This document shows positions 7,502-16,870 of a stretch of DNA of 64,000 nt, piece by piece. Each line of letters starts with the position of its first letter. The stretch's first letter is position 1. This DNA comes from Croceibacterium ferulae (lineage in GTDB: Bacteria; Pseudomonadota; Alphaproteobacteria; Sphingomonadales; Sphingomonadaceae): positions 248,001 through 312,000 of the forward strand of contig NZ_QZVQ01000003.1 of assembly GCF_003660445.1 (NCBI RefSeq), written 5' to 3'. The position numbers and the translations under genes are program-made. The notes below the pieces were generated by a model. The model did not search any database. It was given only the letters and a program-made list of their open reading frames with translations, and had not been told where the DNA came from.

Positions 7502-9352
7502 ATGCACGACTTCGACATTCTGGTGGTTGGCGGCGGACACGCCGGCTGCGAGGCGGCTGCGGCTGCTGCGCGCATGGGCGTGCGCGTGGGTCTGGTCACC
7601 TTCGATCTCGACACGGTCGGCGCGATGAGCTGCAATCCCGCCATCGGGGGCCTCGGGAAGGGGCACCTGGTCCGTGAAGTTGACGCGTTCGATGGACTGA
7701 TTGCTCGTGCTGGGGATGCGGCGGCCATCCACTACCGGATGCTCAACCGCTCGAAAGGCAGTGCGGTGTGGGGGCCGCGCATTCAGGCGGACCGCCAATT
7801 GTTCCGCGCAGCCATCCGACGGGAGCTGAGCCGGTACCCCGATCTGACAATGATCGCAGGCGAGGCAGCGGCGCTGCGGCTGCAAGGGGGCAGAGTGATT
7901 GGTCTGCAGCTAGCAGATGGTACCAGCTTCCAGGCGCAGGCAGTAATCCTGTGTACCGGCACCTTCCTTGGCGGGCGCCTGTTCCGTGGCGAGGAGCGGC
8001 TGACGGGCGGCCGGATCGGCGAAGATGCGGCTCACCGCATGGCCCTGCAGTTGCGCGACGCGGCACTGCCGATGGCTCGGCTGAAGACCGGCACACCTCC
8101 GCGGCTTGACGGGCGGACCATCGACTGGGCACGGCTCGAGGTGCAGCCCTCTGATCCCGATCCCTGGACGCTCTCCCCGCTTACCGAGCGCAGAGCGAAC
8201 CCGCAGCTTGCCTGTGCCATCACCCGGACCAATGGACGCAGCCACGATATTATCCGCGCCAATCTCGATCGATCCCCGCTCTTCAGCGGAGCGATTGAGG
8301 CGGCAGGTCCGCGCTATTGCCCGTCGATTGAGGACAAGATCCATCGCTTCGCCGACCGGGACGGGCACCAGGTGTTCCTTGAGCCCGAGGGTCTCGCCAC
8401 GCCGCTGGTCTACCCCAATGGTATCAGCACATCGCTGCCCGTCGATGTGCAATTGGCCATGTTGCGCAGCATGGAAGGGTTGGAGCAGGTGCATATGGCC
8501 GTGCCGGGATATGCCGTGGAGTACGACCATATCGATCCGCGCGCGCTGACGCCGCAATTGGAGGTGCGCGCCATGCCGGGCCTGTATTGCGCCGGGCAGA
8601 TCAACGGCACCACCGGTTATGAAGAGGCCGCTGCGCAGGGGCTGGTCGCTGGCCTGTCAGCGGCTGCAGAAGTGACCGGGCGCGATGCGCCGGCGCTGGA
8701 TCGCGGCAACAGCTATATCGCGGTGATGATCGACGATCTGACGCTGAATGGTGTGAGCGAGCCCTATCGCATGCTGACCTCCCGCGCCGAGTATCGGCTG
8801 CGGCTGCGGGCCAATAACGCTTCTTCCCGGCTGACGCCGGTCGCGCTGGCGCTGGGCTGCGTCGGGGCGGAGCGCGCCGGCTGGTTCGCGCAGCAAGATG
8901 GGGAGCGGGCCCGCTGGGACGTCGCGCTGGAGCGTAGCGTTTCGGCGGCAGAGCTTGCGATTCCGGGGGTTCGCCGCGACGCAGGCCGGATGAGCCTGCG
9001 GAACTGGCTGCGCTTCCCGCAGGTAGAGTTGGCGACCCTCACGCCCTGGTTTGATGCGGAACTTGACCCGGGATCGCCGGTCGCCTTGGAGGTTGCCGAG
9101 GATGCGGCTTACGCGCCCTATCTGGAACGGCAGGAGAGCGAGCTGCGGGATCTGCGCAGCAGCCAGCATGTGCGGCTCGGCAGCAGCTTTGCCTATCACG
9201 CAGTGCCGGGATTGTCGGCCGAAATGGTGGAGCGGTTGCAGCGCGCACAGCCGGCGACGCTGGCGCAGGCTGGCCAGGTAAGGGGTATCACGCCGGCAGC
9301 TCTGGCCGCATTGCTGGTCCAAGCGCGCCGACAGCAGCAGGTTGCGGCATGA
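7502..9352 (+). CDS. mnmG: tRNA uridine-5-carboxymethylaminomethyl synthase MnmG
   Basis: A 616-residue FAD enzyme, standard length. The dinucleotide-binding motif [10 protein letters not shown] sits at the N-terminus (about 10-20). The signature [17 protein letters not shown]-type segment (here [20 protein letters not shown]) follows near residue 45. The C-terminal helical domain that binds MnmE follows. It acts with MnmE on tRNA wobble uridine. Two in-frame ATGs exist, 7493 and 7502; I prefer 7502, which gives the usual [12 protein letters not shown] start. Its last four bases overlap rsmG. Confidence 0.96.
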   Translation: MHDFDILVVGGGHAGCEAAAAAARMGVRVGLVTFDLDTVGAMSCNPAIGGLGKGHLVREVDAFDGLIARAGDAAAIHYRMLNRSKGSAVWGPRIQADRQLFRAAIRRELSRYPDLTMIAGEAAALRLQGGRVIGLQLADGTSFQAQAVILCTGTFLGGRLFRGEERLTGGRIGEDAAHRMALQLRDAALPMARLKTGTPPRLDGRTIDWARLEVQPSDPDPWTLSPLTERRANPQLACAITRTNGRSHDIIRANLDRSPLFSGAIEAAGPRYCPSIEDKIHRFADRDGHQVFLEPEGLATPLVYPNGISTSLPVDVQLAMLRSMEGLEQVHMAVPGYAVEYDHIDPRALTPQLEVRAMPGLYCAGQINGTTGYEEAAAQGLVAGLSAAAEVTGRDAPALDRGNSYIAVMIDDLTLNGVSEPYRMLTSRAEYRLRLRANNASSRLTPVALALGCVGAERAGWFAQQDGERARWDVALERSVSAAELAIPGVRRDAGRMSLRNWLRFPQVELATLTPWFDAELDPGSPVALEVAEDAAYAPYLERQESELRDLRSSQHVRLGSSFAYHAVPGLSAEMVERLQRAQPATLAQAGQVRGITPAALAALLVQARRQQQVAA

Positions 9353-9972
9353 TCGCCGACGAGGGCGCGGCGCGGGAATACTGTGCGCGATATCTGGATG
9401 CAGAGGGCTTGTCCCGGCTCGATCGGCTGACCACCATGCTGGCTGCGGAAAACCGGCAGCAGAACCTGGTAGCCGACGCTACCATCGCTGCAGTCTGGCA
9501 GCGGCACTATGCCGACAGCCTGCAATTGCTGCAGCATGCTCCGGAAGGTGAGGGGGTGTGGCTCGACCTTGGCACCGGTGCGGGGTTCCCCGGCCTGCCA
9601 GTGGCTTTGGCGCAGCCGCGACGAGTTGTGGTGCTGGTAGAGTCACGCAAGCGCCGGGTGGAATGGCTGGCGCAGTCTGTCGAGGCACTCGGACTGGCGA
9701 ATGTGCGGATTGTCGGCACGCGACTGGAGCGTGCGGATACCGTCGCTGCGCAGGTGATCTCGGCCCGCGCCTTCGCTCCGCTCACCCGATTGCTACCGCT
9801 TGCCACCCGGTTTTCTTCTGCCGACACCACATGGCTCTTGCCCAAGGGGCGCTCCGCCGTACAGGAGTTGGCAGAGCAGAGTGCGGCAGTGCAGCAGATG
9901 TTCCATGTGGAACACTCCGTGACGGACGCAGGGGCCGGCATTCTGGTGGGGCGGGGGGTCCCGGCGACATGA
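9349..9972 (+). CDS. rsmG: 16S rRNA (guanine527-N7)-methyltransferase RsmG
   Basis: A 207-residue SAM-dependent methyltransferase with motif [17 protein letters not shown] (about residues 65-80) and the [14 protein letters not shown] strand for SAM binding. It methylates G527 of 16S rRNA; loss gives low-level streptomycin resistance in other bacteria. ATGA overlaps couple it to mnmG upstream and parA downstream. The C-terminal extension contains MFHVEHS, whose codons spell a ParB box (see the separate entry), a known compromise of coding and partition signal in this cluster. Confidence 0.95.
   Translation: MIADEGAAREYCARYLDAEGLSRLDRLTTMLAAENRQQNLVADATIAAVWQRHYADSLQLLQHAPEGEGVWLDLGTGAGFPGLPVALAQPRRVVVLVESRKRRVEWLAQSVEALGLANVRIVGTRLERADTVAAQVISARAFAPLTRLLPLATRFSSADTTWLLPKGRSAVQELAEQSAAVQQMFHVEHSVTDAGAGILVGRGVPAT
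9899..9914. promoter_or_regulatory. parS: parS-like ParB-binding site 2, inside rsmG
   Basis: TGTTCCATGTGGAACA differs from TGTTTCACGTGGAACA at two positions. It is embedded in the rsmG codons for MFHVEH, 55 bases before the parA start. Confidence 0.75.
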
Positions 9973-10739
9973 TCACCATCGCGATAGCCAATCAGAAGGG
10001 CGGGGTAGGCAAGACCACCACCGCCATCAACGTCGCGACCGCCATGGCGGCCGTGGGCTGGCGCACCTTGCTGGTCGATCTCGATCCGCAGGGTAATGCG
10101 TCCACGGGCTTGGGTGTCGGATCGGCGCAGCGGGATTATACCTCCTATGACCTCCTGCTGGGCGAGGCGGATCTGGCGCAATGCAGCGTTGCCACGACCA
10201 TCCCGAACCTGACGCTGGTGCCCGGCACGGTGGATCTCAGCGGGGCCGAAATAGAGCTGGTGAGTGGCGAGCAGCGTACGCAACGCCTGCGAAACGCACT
10301 GGCCGATGCCCCGCACGACATCTGCTTTATCGACTGTCCGCCATCGTTGGGTCTGCTGACATTGAATGCCCTGGGCGCAGCCAACAGCCTGCTGGTGCCG
10401 CTGCAGTGCGAGTTCTTTGCCCTCGAGGGCCTGAGTCAGCTGTTGCAGACGGTCGAGCAGGTCAAGGATCGCTTTAACTCGCAGCTGGTGATCGTGGGCA
10501 TTGTGCTGACGATGTATGATCGGCGCAACCGGCTGACGGAGCAGGTGGCTGACGATGTGCGCGAGACCCTGGGCGAGCTGGTATTCGAGGAGGTGATCCC
10601 GCGCAATGTCCGCCTGTCGGAGGCGCCCAGCCACGGCCTGCCAGCGCTGCTGTATGATCATCAATGCGCCGGGTCGCGGGCTTACATGAATCTGGCGCGC
10701 GAGTTGATCGGCCGGATCGGGGCAAAGGAAACAGCATGA
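9969..10739 (+). CDS. parA: Chromosome partition ATPase ParA (Soj)
   Basis: A 256-residue ParA beginning [20 protein letters not shown], with the deviant Walker A at residues 10-17, Walker A-prime LLVDLDPQGNAS and Walker B CFIDCPPSLGLL. ATP-bound dimers coat the nucleoid and pull ParB-parS complexes to segregate the origin region. The start at 9969 overlaps the rsmG stop by four bases. parB follows with another ATGA overlap. This is the canonical chromosomal copy, unlike the orphan at 2496. Confidence 0.95.
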   Translation: MITIAIANQKGGVGKTTTAINVATAMAAVGWRTLLVDLDPQGNASTGLGVGSAQRDYTSYDLLLGEADLAQCSVATTIPNLTLVPGTVDLSGAEIELVSGEQRTQRLRNALADAPHDICFIDCPPSLGLLTLNALGAANSLLVPLQCEFFALEGLSQLLQTVEQVKDRFNSQLVIVGIVLTMYDRRNRLTEQVADDVRETLGELVFEEVIPRNVRLSEAPSHGLPALLYDHQCAGSRAYMNLARELIGRIGAKETA

Positions 10740-11683
10740 GCGGCAAGGGTGATACAGTAGGTCAGGACCGCGCACCGGCCCGCCGCAAGCTGGGCAAGGG
10801 ACTGGGCGCCCTGCTGGGCGAGGTGCGAGGCGAAGAGGCTGTTCCGGCGAAGCGGGGCGAGGATGGTCCGAACGCCGGCGTGCGCGAGGGGCTTGCCAGC
10901 CTCTCGGTCGCGTCGATCGAGCCGCACCCCGATCAGCCACGACGTCATTTCGACGAGGACGCATTGGACGAGCTCGCGGCCTCGATCGCCGCGCGAGGTG
11001 TGATCCAGCCGGTGATCGTGCGACCGCTGTTGGGCGGTCGGTACCAGCTGGTCGCCGGCGAACGACGCTGGCGAGCGGCACAGCGGGCGCGGTTGCACGA
11101 GATACCGGCGCTGGTGCGGGATCTGGCGGAGCGCGACGTCATGGCGCTGGCGTTGATCGAGAACATCCAGCGTGAAGACCTGAACCCGGTGGAGGAGGCC
11201 CGCGCCTATCACCGGCTGGCCGAGCACGAGGACATGACCCAGGCGGAGATTGCCCGCCTGGTGGAGAAGTCCCGCAGCCATGTCGCGAACCTGCTGCGCC
11301 TGCTGAGCCTGCCAGGCAGCGTGCTGGACCATGTGGAGGCCGGACGGTTGGATATGGGCCATGCACGCGCGCTGGTGGGTCATGGCGACGCGGTGGCGAT
11401 TGCCGAGCGGGCGGTGTCCGAAGGGCTGACGGTGCGCGATGTCGAGCGGCTGGCGCGCAAGGACAAGGGCGAGGTCAAGTCCGAGCCGCGGCCCCGGACC
11501 AAGGGCACGGGTGCATTGGACCCGGACACCGAAGCTGTGCAGTCGAGCCTGGAAGAGTTCCTGGGCCTGCCCGTGCGGATTGCCCCGGATGCCGACCCAC
11601 GGTCGGGTTCGATCACGGTGAGCTATCGCACGCTGGATCAGCTGGACATGCTGTGCCAGCGCCTTTCCGGCGGGGAAATCTGA
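10736..11683 (+). CDS. parB: Chromosome partition protein ParB (Spo0J)
   Basis: A 315-residue ParB. The basic N-terminus KLGKGLGALLGE is the usual ParA-stimulating peptide region. The CTP-binding ParB/Srx domain spans about 60-150, with GERRWRAAQRA as the family signature box. The HTH parS reader (MTQAEIARLVEKSRSHVANLLRLL) follows near 175-200. A C-terminal dimerisation domain ends the protein. It loads at parS, uses CTP to slide and spread, and recruits SMC. AAAGGAA at 10724-10730 precedes ATG 10736. Confidence 0.96.
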   Translation: MSGKGDTVGQDRAPARRKLGKGLGALLGEVRGEEAVPAKRGEDGPNAGVREGLASLSVASIEPHPDQPRRHFDEDALDELAASIAARGVIQPVIVRPLLGGRYQLVAGERRWRAAQRARLHEIPALVRDLAERDVMALALIENIQREDLNPVEEARAYHRLAEHEDMTQAEIARLVEKSRSHVANLLRLLSLPGSVLDHVEAGRLDMGHARALVGHGDAVAIAERAVSEGLTVRDVERLARKDKGEVKSEPRPRTKGTGALDPDTEAVQSSLEEFLGLPVRIAPDADPRSGSITVSYRTLDQLDMLCQRLSGGEI

Positions 11684-11785
11684 GCCCTTATATCCCGTAA
11701 GTCGCTGAAATATTTACGTTTACCAACGATCTATAAGCGTCGAACGTAGCGCTTCTGCAATGGTCGGAAATCCCGATGGTACATA

Positions 11786-11827
11786 CAGGAAGGGCCGACC
11801 CTCGCATCCAAGGATCGGCCCTTCCTG
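11786..11827. terminator. Shared hairpin between convergent parB and rpmB
   Basis: CAGGAAGGGCCGA at 11786-11798 pairs with TCGGCCCTTCCTG at 11815-11827; the 13-bp stem continues inward with CC/GG around one bulged A. No long T run flanks either side. Its position 18 bases from the rpmB stop suggests it ends both transcripts, mainly rpmB. Confidence 0.7.
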
Positions 11828-11845
11828 TAGCGGTAGTGAAACCGT

Positions 11846-12142
11846 TTAGGCAGCGGCAGCGGGCGCAGCAGCCTTCTTCAGATCACGCTTCACCTTCAGC
11901 GCGCGGGCGCTCAGCTTGGTGTCGGCGGTCTTCAGCAGCCAGTTGTCCAGCCCGCCATTGTGCTCGACCGAGCGCAGGCCGTGCGTGGAGACGCGGAACT
12001 TGAAGCTGCGATCCAGCCCTTCGCTCATCAGCGTGACGTTCTGCAGGTTGGGCAGGAAGACGCGCTTGGTCTTGTTGTTGGCGTGGCTCACATTGTGGCC
12101 AGTCTGGCGGCCCTTGCCGGTCAGTTCGCAGATGCGCGACAT
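11846..12142 (-). CDS. rpmB: 50S ribosomal protein L28
   Basis: A 98-residue protein starting [22 protein letters not shown], the conserved L28 N-terminus, with [16 protein letters not shown] following. The [16 protein letters not shown] stretch and the basic-then-Ala C-terminus (KAAAPAAAA) match alphaproteobacterial L28. The zinc-binding Cys set of some L28 proteins is reduced to a single Cys. Transcribed singly, away from tadA. Confidence 0.95.
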   Translation of the reverse strand: MSRICELTGKGRQTGHNVSHANNKTKRVFLPNLQNVTLMSEGLDRSFKFRVSTHGLRSVEHNGGLDNWLLKTADTKLSARALKVKRDLKKAAAPAAAA

Positions 12143-12268
12143 GCTTGCTCTCTCGAATCAGTTCGGGCCGGGAGGCAGCGGAAAGCCGCCAGAGGCCTGT
12201 GGGAAAGGCGCGCGCATAGCGTTCAGGGCGGTTGCCGTCAAGCAAAGGAGGCGATAGCGCAAGGCGCC

Positions 12269-12724
12269 ATGACCCGCTGGCCGCTCCCTGCGCCGATGCA
12301 GCGCGCCCTGCAACTGGCGGCGCAAGCGGCCGGGGAAGGCGAAGTTCCGGTCGGCGCGGTGGTGGTTCGGGCAGGGCGGATCGTGGGGGAGGGGCGCAAT
12401 GCTCCGCGTGCGCTGCACGATCCCACGGCCCATGCGGAAATCATGGCGATCCGGCAGGCGGCGGCGCATCTGGGCAGCGAGCGGCTGGGCGGGTGCGAGC
12501 TGTGGGTCACGCTGGAGCCATGCCCGATGTGTGCGGGGGCGATCATCCATGCGCGGCTGGACCGGCTGTATTATGCCGCGCCCGATCCCAAGGGCGGGGC
12601 GGTGGCGCATGGGGCCAGATTGTTCGACCAGCCCGGCTGCCTGCACCGGCCGGAGGTCTATTGCGGCATGGGGGAGAGCGAGTCGGTCGGTCTGCTGCGC
12701 ACCTTCTTCATGGAGCGGCGCTAG
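12269..12724 (+). CDS. tadA: tRNA-specific adenosine deaminase TadA
   Basis: A 151-residue zinc deaminase. The catalytic motif HAE is at residues 55-57 and the zinc motif PCPMC at 84-88. TadA converts A34 to inosine in tRNA-Arg(ACG), allowing CGN decoding. ATG 12269 gives the normal N-terminus (helix MQRALQLAAQAA, then EVPVGAVVV). Its 3' end overlaps the convergent membrane-protein gene by 17 bases. The shared 126-base region with rpmB should hold both promoters. Confidence 0.93.
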   Translation: MTRWPLPAPMQRALQLAAQAAGEGEVPVGAVVVRAGRIVGEGRNAPRALHDPTAHAEIMAIRQAAAHLGSERLGGCELWVTLEPCPMCAGAIIHARLDRLYYAAPDPKGGAVAHGARLFDQPGCLHRPEVYCGMGESESVGLLRTFFMERR

Positions 12725-13097
12725 CGCGGGCGAACCATCGCCGCGCACCCGGCGTGAACAGGCAGGCAGCGGCGGCAAGGGCCAGCGCCAGCGTCAGCCA
12801 TTCGGCCGCCGGCATGCCGGACCGGGCCAGCAGCAGGCGCAGCGCGACCATCGCCGGCACCAGCCAGCGCACGAGTCGCGCACGGCGCCACCAGGCGAGC
12901 GCCACGGGAATCAGCACGATCGACAGCCGTGCGCTGCTCGCCACGATGGCGAAGTCGCGGGTAACGGTCAGGTCGGGGAAGGTGGCGGCCCAACCCGCCT
13001 GCGCCCGCGGCACGTCAGCCATGGCGACGGCAAAGGCGATCAGCCCTTGCACCACGAACAGCACGGCAAAGGCCCTGATGGGCCACGGGGGCGTCAC
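12708..13097 (-). CDS. Small integral membrane protein
   Basis: A 129-residue hydrophobic protein with four likely transmembrane helices (about 10-28, 50-67, 78-90 and 98-115) separated by Arg-rich loops such as WWRRARLVRW. No enzymatic motif is visible. It overlaps nadC by four bases (ATGA) and is probably co-translated with it, which supports its reality. Function unknown. Confidence 0.6.
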   Translation of the reverse strand: MTPPWPIRAFAVLFVVQGLIAFAVAMADVPRAQAGWAATFPDLTVTRDFAIVASSARLSIVLIPVALAWWRRARLVRWLVPAMVALRLLLARSGMPAAEWLTLALALAAAACLFTPGARRWFARASAAP

Positions 13098-13969
13098 AGG
13101 GGCGTGAAATCCAGCCCGATATCGGCGGCCGGCGCGCTCTGCGTCAGGCGGCCGACGGAGACATGATCGACCCCGGTGGCGGCGATGGCACCGATCGTGT
13201 CGAGCGTGACCCCGCCGCTTGCCTCGGTCACGGCACGGCCGGCGATCAGCCTCACGGCCTGGCGCAAGGTTTCGGGCGCCATGTTGTCGAGCAATATGTG
13301 ATCGGCCCCGGCGGCCAGCGCGGGTTCGATCTGGTCGAGGTGGTCCACCTCGCAGATGATCCGCGCCACGCCGCCTGCCCGCGCCCGGCGAACCGCCTCG
13401 CCCACGTCACCCGCCACCGCAATGTGGTTGTCCTTGATCATCGCCGCATCCCACAGGCCCATGCGGTGGTTCTGTGCGCCGCCCATCCGGGTGCCGTATT
13501 TCTCCAGCAGGCGCAGGCCGGGGATGGTCTTGCGCGTGTCCAGCAGGGTGCAGCGCGTCGAACCCATTGCGTCCACATAGCGGCGGGTCAGGGTGGCGAT
13601 GCCGGACAGGTGCTGCACCGTGTTGAGGGCGGAGCGTTCGGCCGTGAGCAGGGCCCGCGCATTGCCCTGCAGCCGCAGCAATGCGGTGCCGGCGGGCACC
13701 TGATCGCCATCCTGCACCAGCAGCTCGATCCGGATCTGGTCGTCCAGCGCGGAGAAGAAGGCGCAGGCCACCGGCAGCCCGGCGACCACGATGGGGTCCC
13801 GGCTGGCCATGACGCCGGCGAAGCGCGCATCGGCCGGGATGACGCTTTCCGCCGTCACGTCGCGTCCGCCACCGGGCAGGCCGGTGCCCAGATCCTCGTT
13901 CAGTATGGCGTCGACGAACGCCCCGAGATCGAGGCCGGGCAGATCGAAATTGTGATGCGAGTAAGGCAT
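13094..13969 (-). CDS. nadC: Nicotinate-nucleotide pyrophosphorylase (carboxylating)
   Basis: A 291-residue quinolinate phosphoribosyltransferase. Recognisable segments are ALLTAERSALNTVQHLSGIAT, LLDTRKTIPGLRLLEKY and the phosphoribosyl site with NHRMGLWDAAMIKDNH. A later ASGGVTLDTI closes the barrel. It makes nicotinate mononucleotide from quinolinate and PRPP in de novo NAD synthesis. nadA and nadB, common partners, are not adjacent; instead a small membrane protein follows. An intergenic region of about 100 bases separates it from the response regulator upstream. Confidence 0.94.
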   Translation of the reverse strand: MPYSHHNFDLPGLDLGAFVDAILNEDLGTGLPGGGRDVTAESVIPADARFAGVMASRDPIVVAGLPVACAFFSALDDQIRIELLVQDGDQVPAGTALLRLQGNARALLTAERSALNTVQHLSGIATLTRRYVDAMGSTRCTLLDTRKTIPGLRLLEKYGTRMGGAQNHRMGLWDAAMIKDNHIAVAGDVGEAVRRARAGGVARIICEVDHLDQIEPALAAGADHILLDNMAPETLRQAVRLIAGRAVTEASGGVTLDTIGAIAATGVDHVSVGRLTQSAPAADIGLDFTPL

Positions 13970-14072
13970 GGCTTCAGATGGCGCTTTTTACCGCCGCCCT
14001 CAAGCGGCGCCTACCGGACAGATCGGAAGGCAAGCCGCCGCCTGACGCGCATCATCCAACGGGCGCCGCGGA

Positions 14073-14870
14073 TCAGTGAACGAAGCGCGCCACCACGTCG
14101 CGATAGGACCGGCTGACCTTCACCTCGGCGCCGGACTGCAGCACCAGGAAGCATTCGCCATTGGTGTGAGGCTTCACCTGCCGCACCTGGTCCAGGTTGA
14201 CGATGGTGGAACGGTGCACGCGCTGGAAGGCGCGCGGGTCCAGCCGGCGTTCCAGATCCTTCATCGTCTCGCGCAGGATCAGCGAATTGTCGCCGGTATA
14301 GATGCACATGTAGTCGCCGGCCGCCTCGATATGTTCGATGCTCCCCACATCCACCCGGAAGATCTGCCCGCGATCCTTCACGTTGATGATCCGTTCATAG
14401 CGGCCCGCGGATTCGTCGTCGGGCGCGGCCATGTTTTCCACCGCATCGGGCGCGACCTCGGCCAGCACGTCCTTCAGCTTTTCCGCTTCCTCGCTCGACC
14501 GCTTCTCGGCCAGGCGCTGGCGCACCCGCTCGATCGTGTCGGCCAGCTGGTCGGGGTCGACCGGCTTCATCAGGTAATGGACGGCATTGGCCTCGAAGGC
14601 GCGGATCGCATGTTCGCCATAGGCGGTGACGAACACGAACAGGGGCGGCTCGATCTCCATCACGCCCTTCACGACGGAGAAGCCGTCGAACCCCGGCATC
14701 TGGATGTCGAGGAACACCAGATCGGGCTTCTCGGTCTTGATGGCGCGGATCGCCTCCCGCCCGTTGGCGCAGGTGGTGATGACTTCCACATCGGGGAAGG
14801 CTTCGAGCCGCAGCTGGAGACCCTGGATGGCGAGCTTTTCGTCGTCGACGAGAATGGTGCGGATTGTCAT
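14073..14870 (-). CDS. LytTR-family response regulator
   Basis: A 265-residue regulator. The receiver domain (1-120) has the phospho-acceptor Asp55 in LVFLDIQMPG, the acidic pair DDE at 9-11 and Lys in YLMKPVD. A linker rich in Glu/Ala precedes a C-terminal LytTR DNA-binding domain (about 165-262) with IEHIEAAGDYMCIYTG and FQRVHRSTIVNLDQV. LytTR regulators bind paired direct repeats. It overlaps the kinase gene by four bases, so the two form a pair. The gene target is not clear from the neighbours. Confidence 0.9.
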   Translation of the reverse strand: MTIRTILVDDEKLAIQGLQLRLEAFPDVEVITTCANGREAIRAIKTEKPDLVFLDIQMPGFDGFSVVKGVMEIEPPLFVFVTAYGEHAIRAFEANAVHYLMKPVDPDQLADTIERVRQRLAEKRSSEEAEKLKDVLAEVAPDAVENMAAPDDESAGRYERIINVKDRGQIFRVDVGSIEHIEAAGDYMCIYTGDNSLILRETMKDLERRLDPRAFQRVHRSTIVNLDQVRQVKPHTNGECFLVLQSGAEVKVSRSYRDVVARFVH

Positions 14871-16126
14871 AGGTTGCTCCCCGATGCCCTGTGGACCGGT
14901 GGGTTGTGAACGGGCGAGTCGATGGCCGGTTTCGAAAGCGCGGCAAAAGGCTGCGGCGCCATGTCGGACCCGGCGCTATCGCCCTGCAATTCGAACGGTA
15001 TCTCGATAGTCACGGTGAAACCGCCTTCAGGCGGCGTAGTGATCTCGAACCGGTGATCTTCGCCATAGGCCTGCGCCAGACGGTTGCGAATATTGGCCAG
15101 GCCCACGCCGGTGGACTCGGTGCGGCTGGCGGGCTGCTCCATCGCCAGGGCGCGCCCTTGCGTACCCGGGCCGGTATCGGCCACCACCAGCCGCAGGCGG
15201 CTGCCCAGCACCTGCGCCGTCAGGCTGATGCGGGCGCCTTCCTCCTGCGGGGAGACGGCGTATTTGATCGCGTTCTCGACCAGCGGCTGCAGCAGCAGGC
15301 TGGGGATGGCGGCATTCACCGCCGCCGGATCGACCCGGAAGCGGGTGCGCAGCCGCTCCTCGAACCGCATGCGCTCGATATCGAGATAGAGCTGCAGCGT
15401 GTGCACCTCCTGCGCGACAGTGACCGTGCCGCCGGGCTGCGCCACCAGCGTGTGCCGCAGGAAGGCGGAAAGGCGGGTCAGCATGGCATTGGCCGGTTCG
15501 GTCTGCTTCAGCAGCACCAGCGTGCTGATCGAATTGAGCGTGTTGAACAGGAAATGCGGGTTCAGCTGGTAGCGCAGCATGGCCAGCTGGGCGCTGGTCG
15601 CCTGCGCCTCCAGCCGCTCCAGCCGGTCCGCCTGTTCTTCCACCTGCAGGAAGTAGTTGATGGCGTAATACAGCGCCGACCAGGCACCCAGCAGCGTCAG
15701 GTCCAGGTAGAACGCACCCAGCACCAGGCTGGCAAAGCCGGTATCGCTGGTCTGCGCCTGATACAGGCTGAGCACCCAACCGTTGATCGCGGCAGAGACG
15801 ATGACGGCCACGCCCAGCGCCAGCGCGGTCGAGCTCCAGGTCACCAGCGGGCGGCGGTGGATCAGCTGGCCGTAGATGACCGACAGGATCAGGCTGATGG
15901 AACAGCGCGTCACCATCTGGATCAGCACGATGACCAGGAAGCTGAGCGGCCGGCCATTGGCCAGGCTGGTGACGGCATGCAACAGCATCGCGCCGCCCCA
16001 GCCGATCATCTGCAGCCGCCAGAAGGCGCGGTTCTTGTCCGCGAAGAAGGGGGCGGCGGGGGTGAAGTGCAGCCGGGCGATGGCGGCGGCCTGGCTGGTC
16101 CCGTTGCGGGCGCCCGGCCGGCGCAT
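14867..16126 (-). CDS. LytS-type sensor histidine kinase
   Basis: A 419-residue membrane kinase of the His_kinase (LytS/YehU) group. Four transmembrane segments lie at about 35-170. A coiled coil (QVEEQADRLERLEAQATSA) leads to the phospho-acceptor motif LNPHFLFNTLNSIS. The ATPase domain has the N box PLVENAIKYA and G box ADTGPG. Start codon uncertain: ATG 16126 has no Shine-Dalgarno, and a Met at about residue 40 is possible but would cut the first helix. It is the partner of the downstream LytTR regulator. Confidence 0.88.
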   Translation of the reverse strand: MRRPGARNGTSQAAAIARLHFTPAAPFFADKNRAFWRLQMIGWGGAMLLHAVTSLANGRPLSFLVIVLIQMVTRCSISLILSVIYGQLIHRRPLVTWSSTALALGVAVIVSAAINGWVLSLYQAQTSDTGFASLVLGAFYLDLTLLGAWSALYYAINYFLQVEEQADRLERLEAQATSAQLAMLRYQLNPHFLFNTLNSISTLVLLKQTEPANAMLTRLSAFLRHTLVAQPGGTVTVAQEVHTLQLYLDIERMRFEERLRTRFRVDPAAVNAAIPSLLLQPLVENAIKYAVSPQEEGARISLTAQVLGSRLRLVVADTGPGTQGRALAMEQPASRTESTGVGLANIRNRLAQAYGEDHRFEITTPPEGGFTVTIEIPFELQGDSAGSDMAPQPFAALSKPAIDSPVHNPPVHRASGSNL

Positions 16127-16143
16127 AGCTGATGGCAGCGGGT

Positions 16144-16860
16144 TCAGCTTGCCGCCCCTTGGCCGGGGTTGCCGTCGCGGGCCGTCTGGACCGCCTCCGC
16201 CAGAGCCTGCTGGCCGACCGCCCCGCTCAGCAGCTGGTCGCCGGCGATCCAGGCGGGCGTGCCGTTGATCCCCAGCTGCGCGGCCATGGCACCATTGGCC
16301 TGCAGCGCCTGGTCGATCGCCCCGTTCCTGATGGCCGCCTGCGCCCGGGCCATGTCCAGTCCGGCCTCCCTGGCCGCCGCGGCGATGCCGGCTTCGGACG
16401 GCGGGCCCAGACGGAACATGGCATCGTGGAACGCGGCATACCGGCCCTGCTGCGCGGCGGCGAGCGCCATGCGCGCGGCATCGGCGCTGGCGGGGGAGAG
16501 GATCGGATATTCGCGCATCACCACCTTCAGGTCCGGATTGGCGGCAATCAGCGCCTTCACGTCATCCAGGCTGCGGCGGCAGAATCCGCAGGCATAATCG
16601 CTGAAGGCGACCAGCGTGACCGCACCCTGCGGATTGCCAAGCACCGCGCCGGAGAAGGGCTGTTCCAGCTGTGCGCGCAACGGCCCGATCCGGCCCTGCT
16701 GTTCCTGCTGCTGCAGCAGGGCGATGGCTTCGGGCAGGACCTGTGGGTTGGCCAGCAGGTAATCGCGGGTGCGGCTGTCGCCCAGGCCCGAATAGCTCCA
16801 GCCCGCGGCACCGGCAAAGCCGGCAACCAGGGCGACAAGGATCGTCAGCAGCCAGCGCAT
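16144..16860 (-). CDS. DsbA-like periplasmic thioredoxin-fold protein
   Basis: A 238-residue protein with an N-terminal signal or anchor helix (MRWLLTILVALVAGFAGAAG) and a DsbA/DsbG-type thioredoxin fold. The active site CGFC is at residues 91-94, and GTPAW near 205 is the cis-Pro loop. It resembles the Com1/ScsC-like DsbA group that forms or isomerises disulfides in exported proteins. I start at ATG 16860 because longer versions would overlap the M48 gene. It lies ten bases downstream of that protease gene and may be co-transcribed with it. Confidence 0.88.
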   Translation of the reverse strand: MRWLLTILVALVAGFAGAAGWSYSGLGDSRTRDYLLANPQVLPEAIALLQQQEQQGRIGPLRAQLEQPFSGAVLGNPQGAVTLVAFSDYACGFCRRSLDDVKALIAANPDLKVVMREYPILSPASADAARMALAAAQQGRYAAFHDAMFRLGPPSEAGIAAAAREAGLDMARAQAAIRNGAIDQALQANGAMAAQLGINGTPAWIAGDQLLSGAVGQQALAEAVQTARDGNPGQGAAS

Positions 16861-16870
16861 GGCTGCCGAC

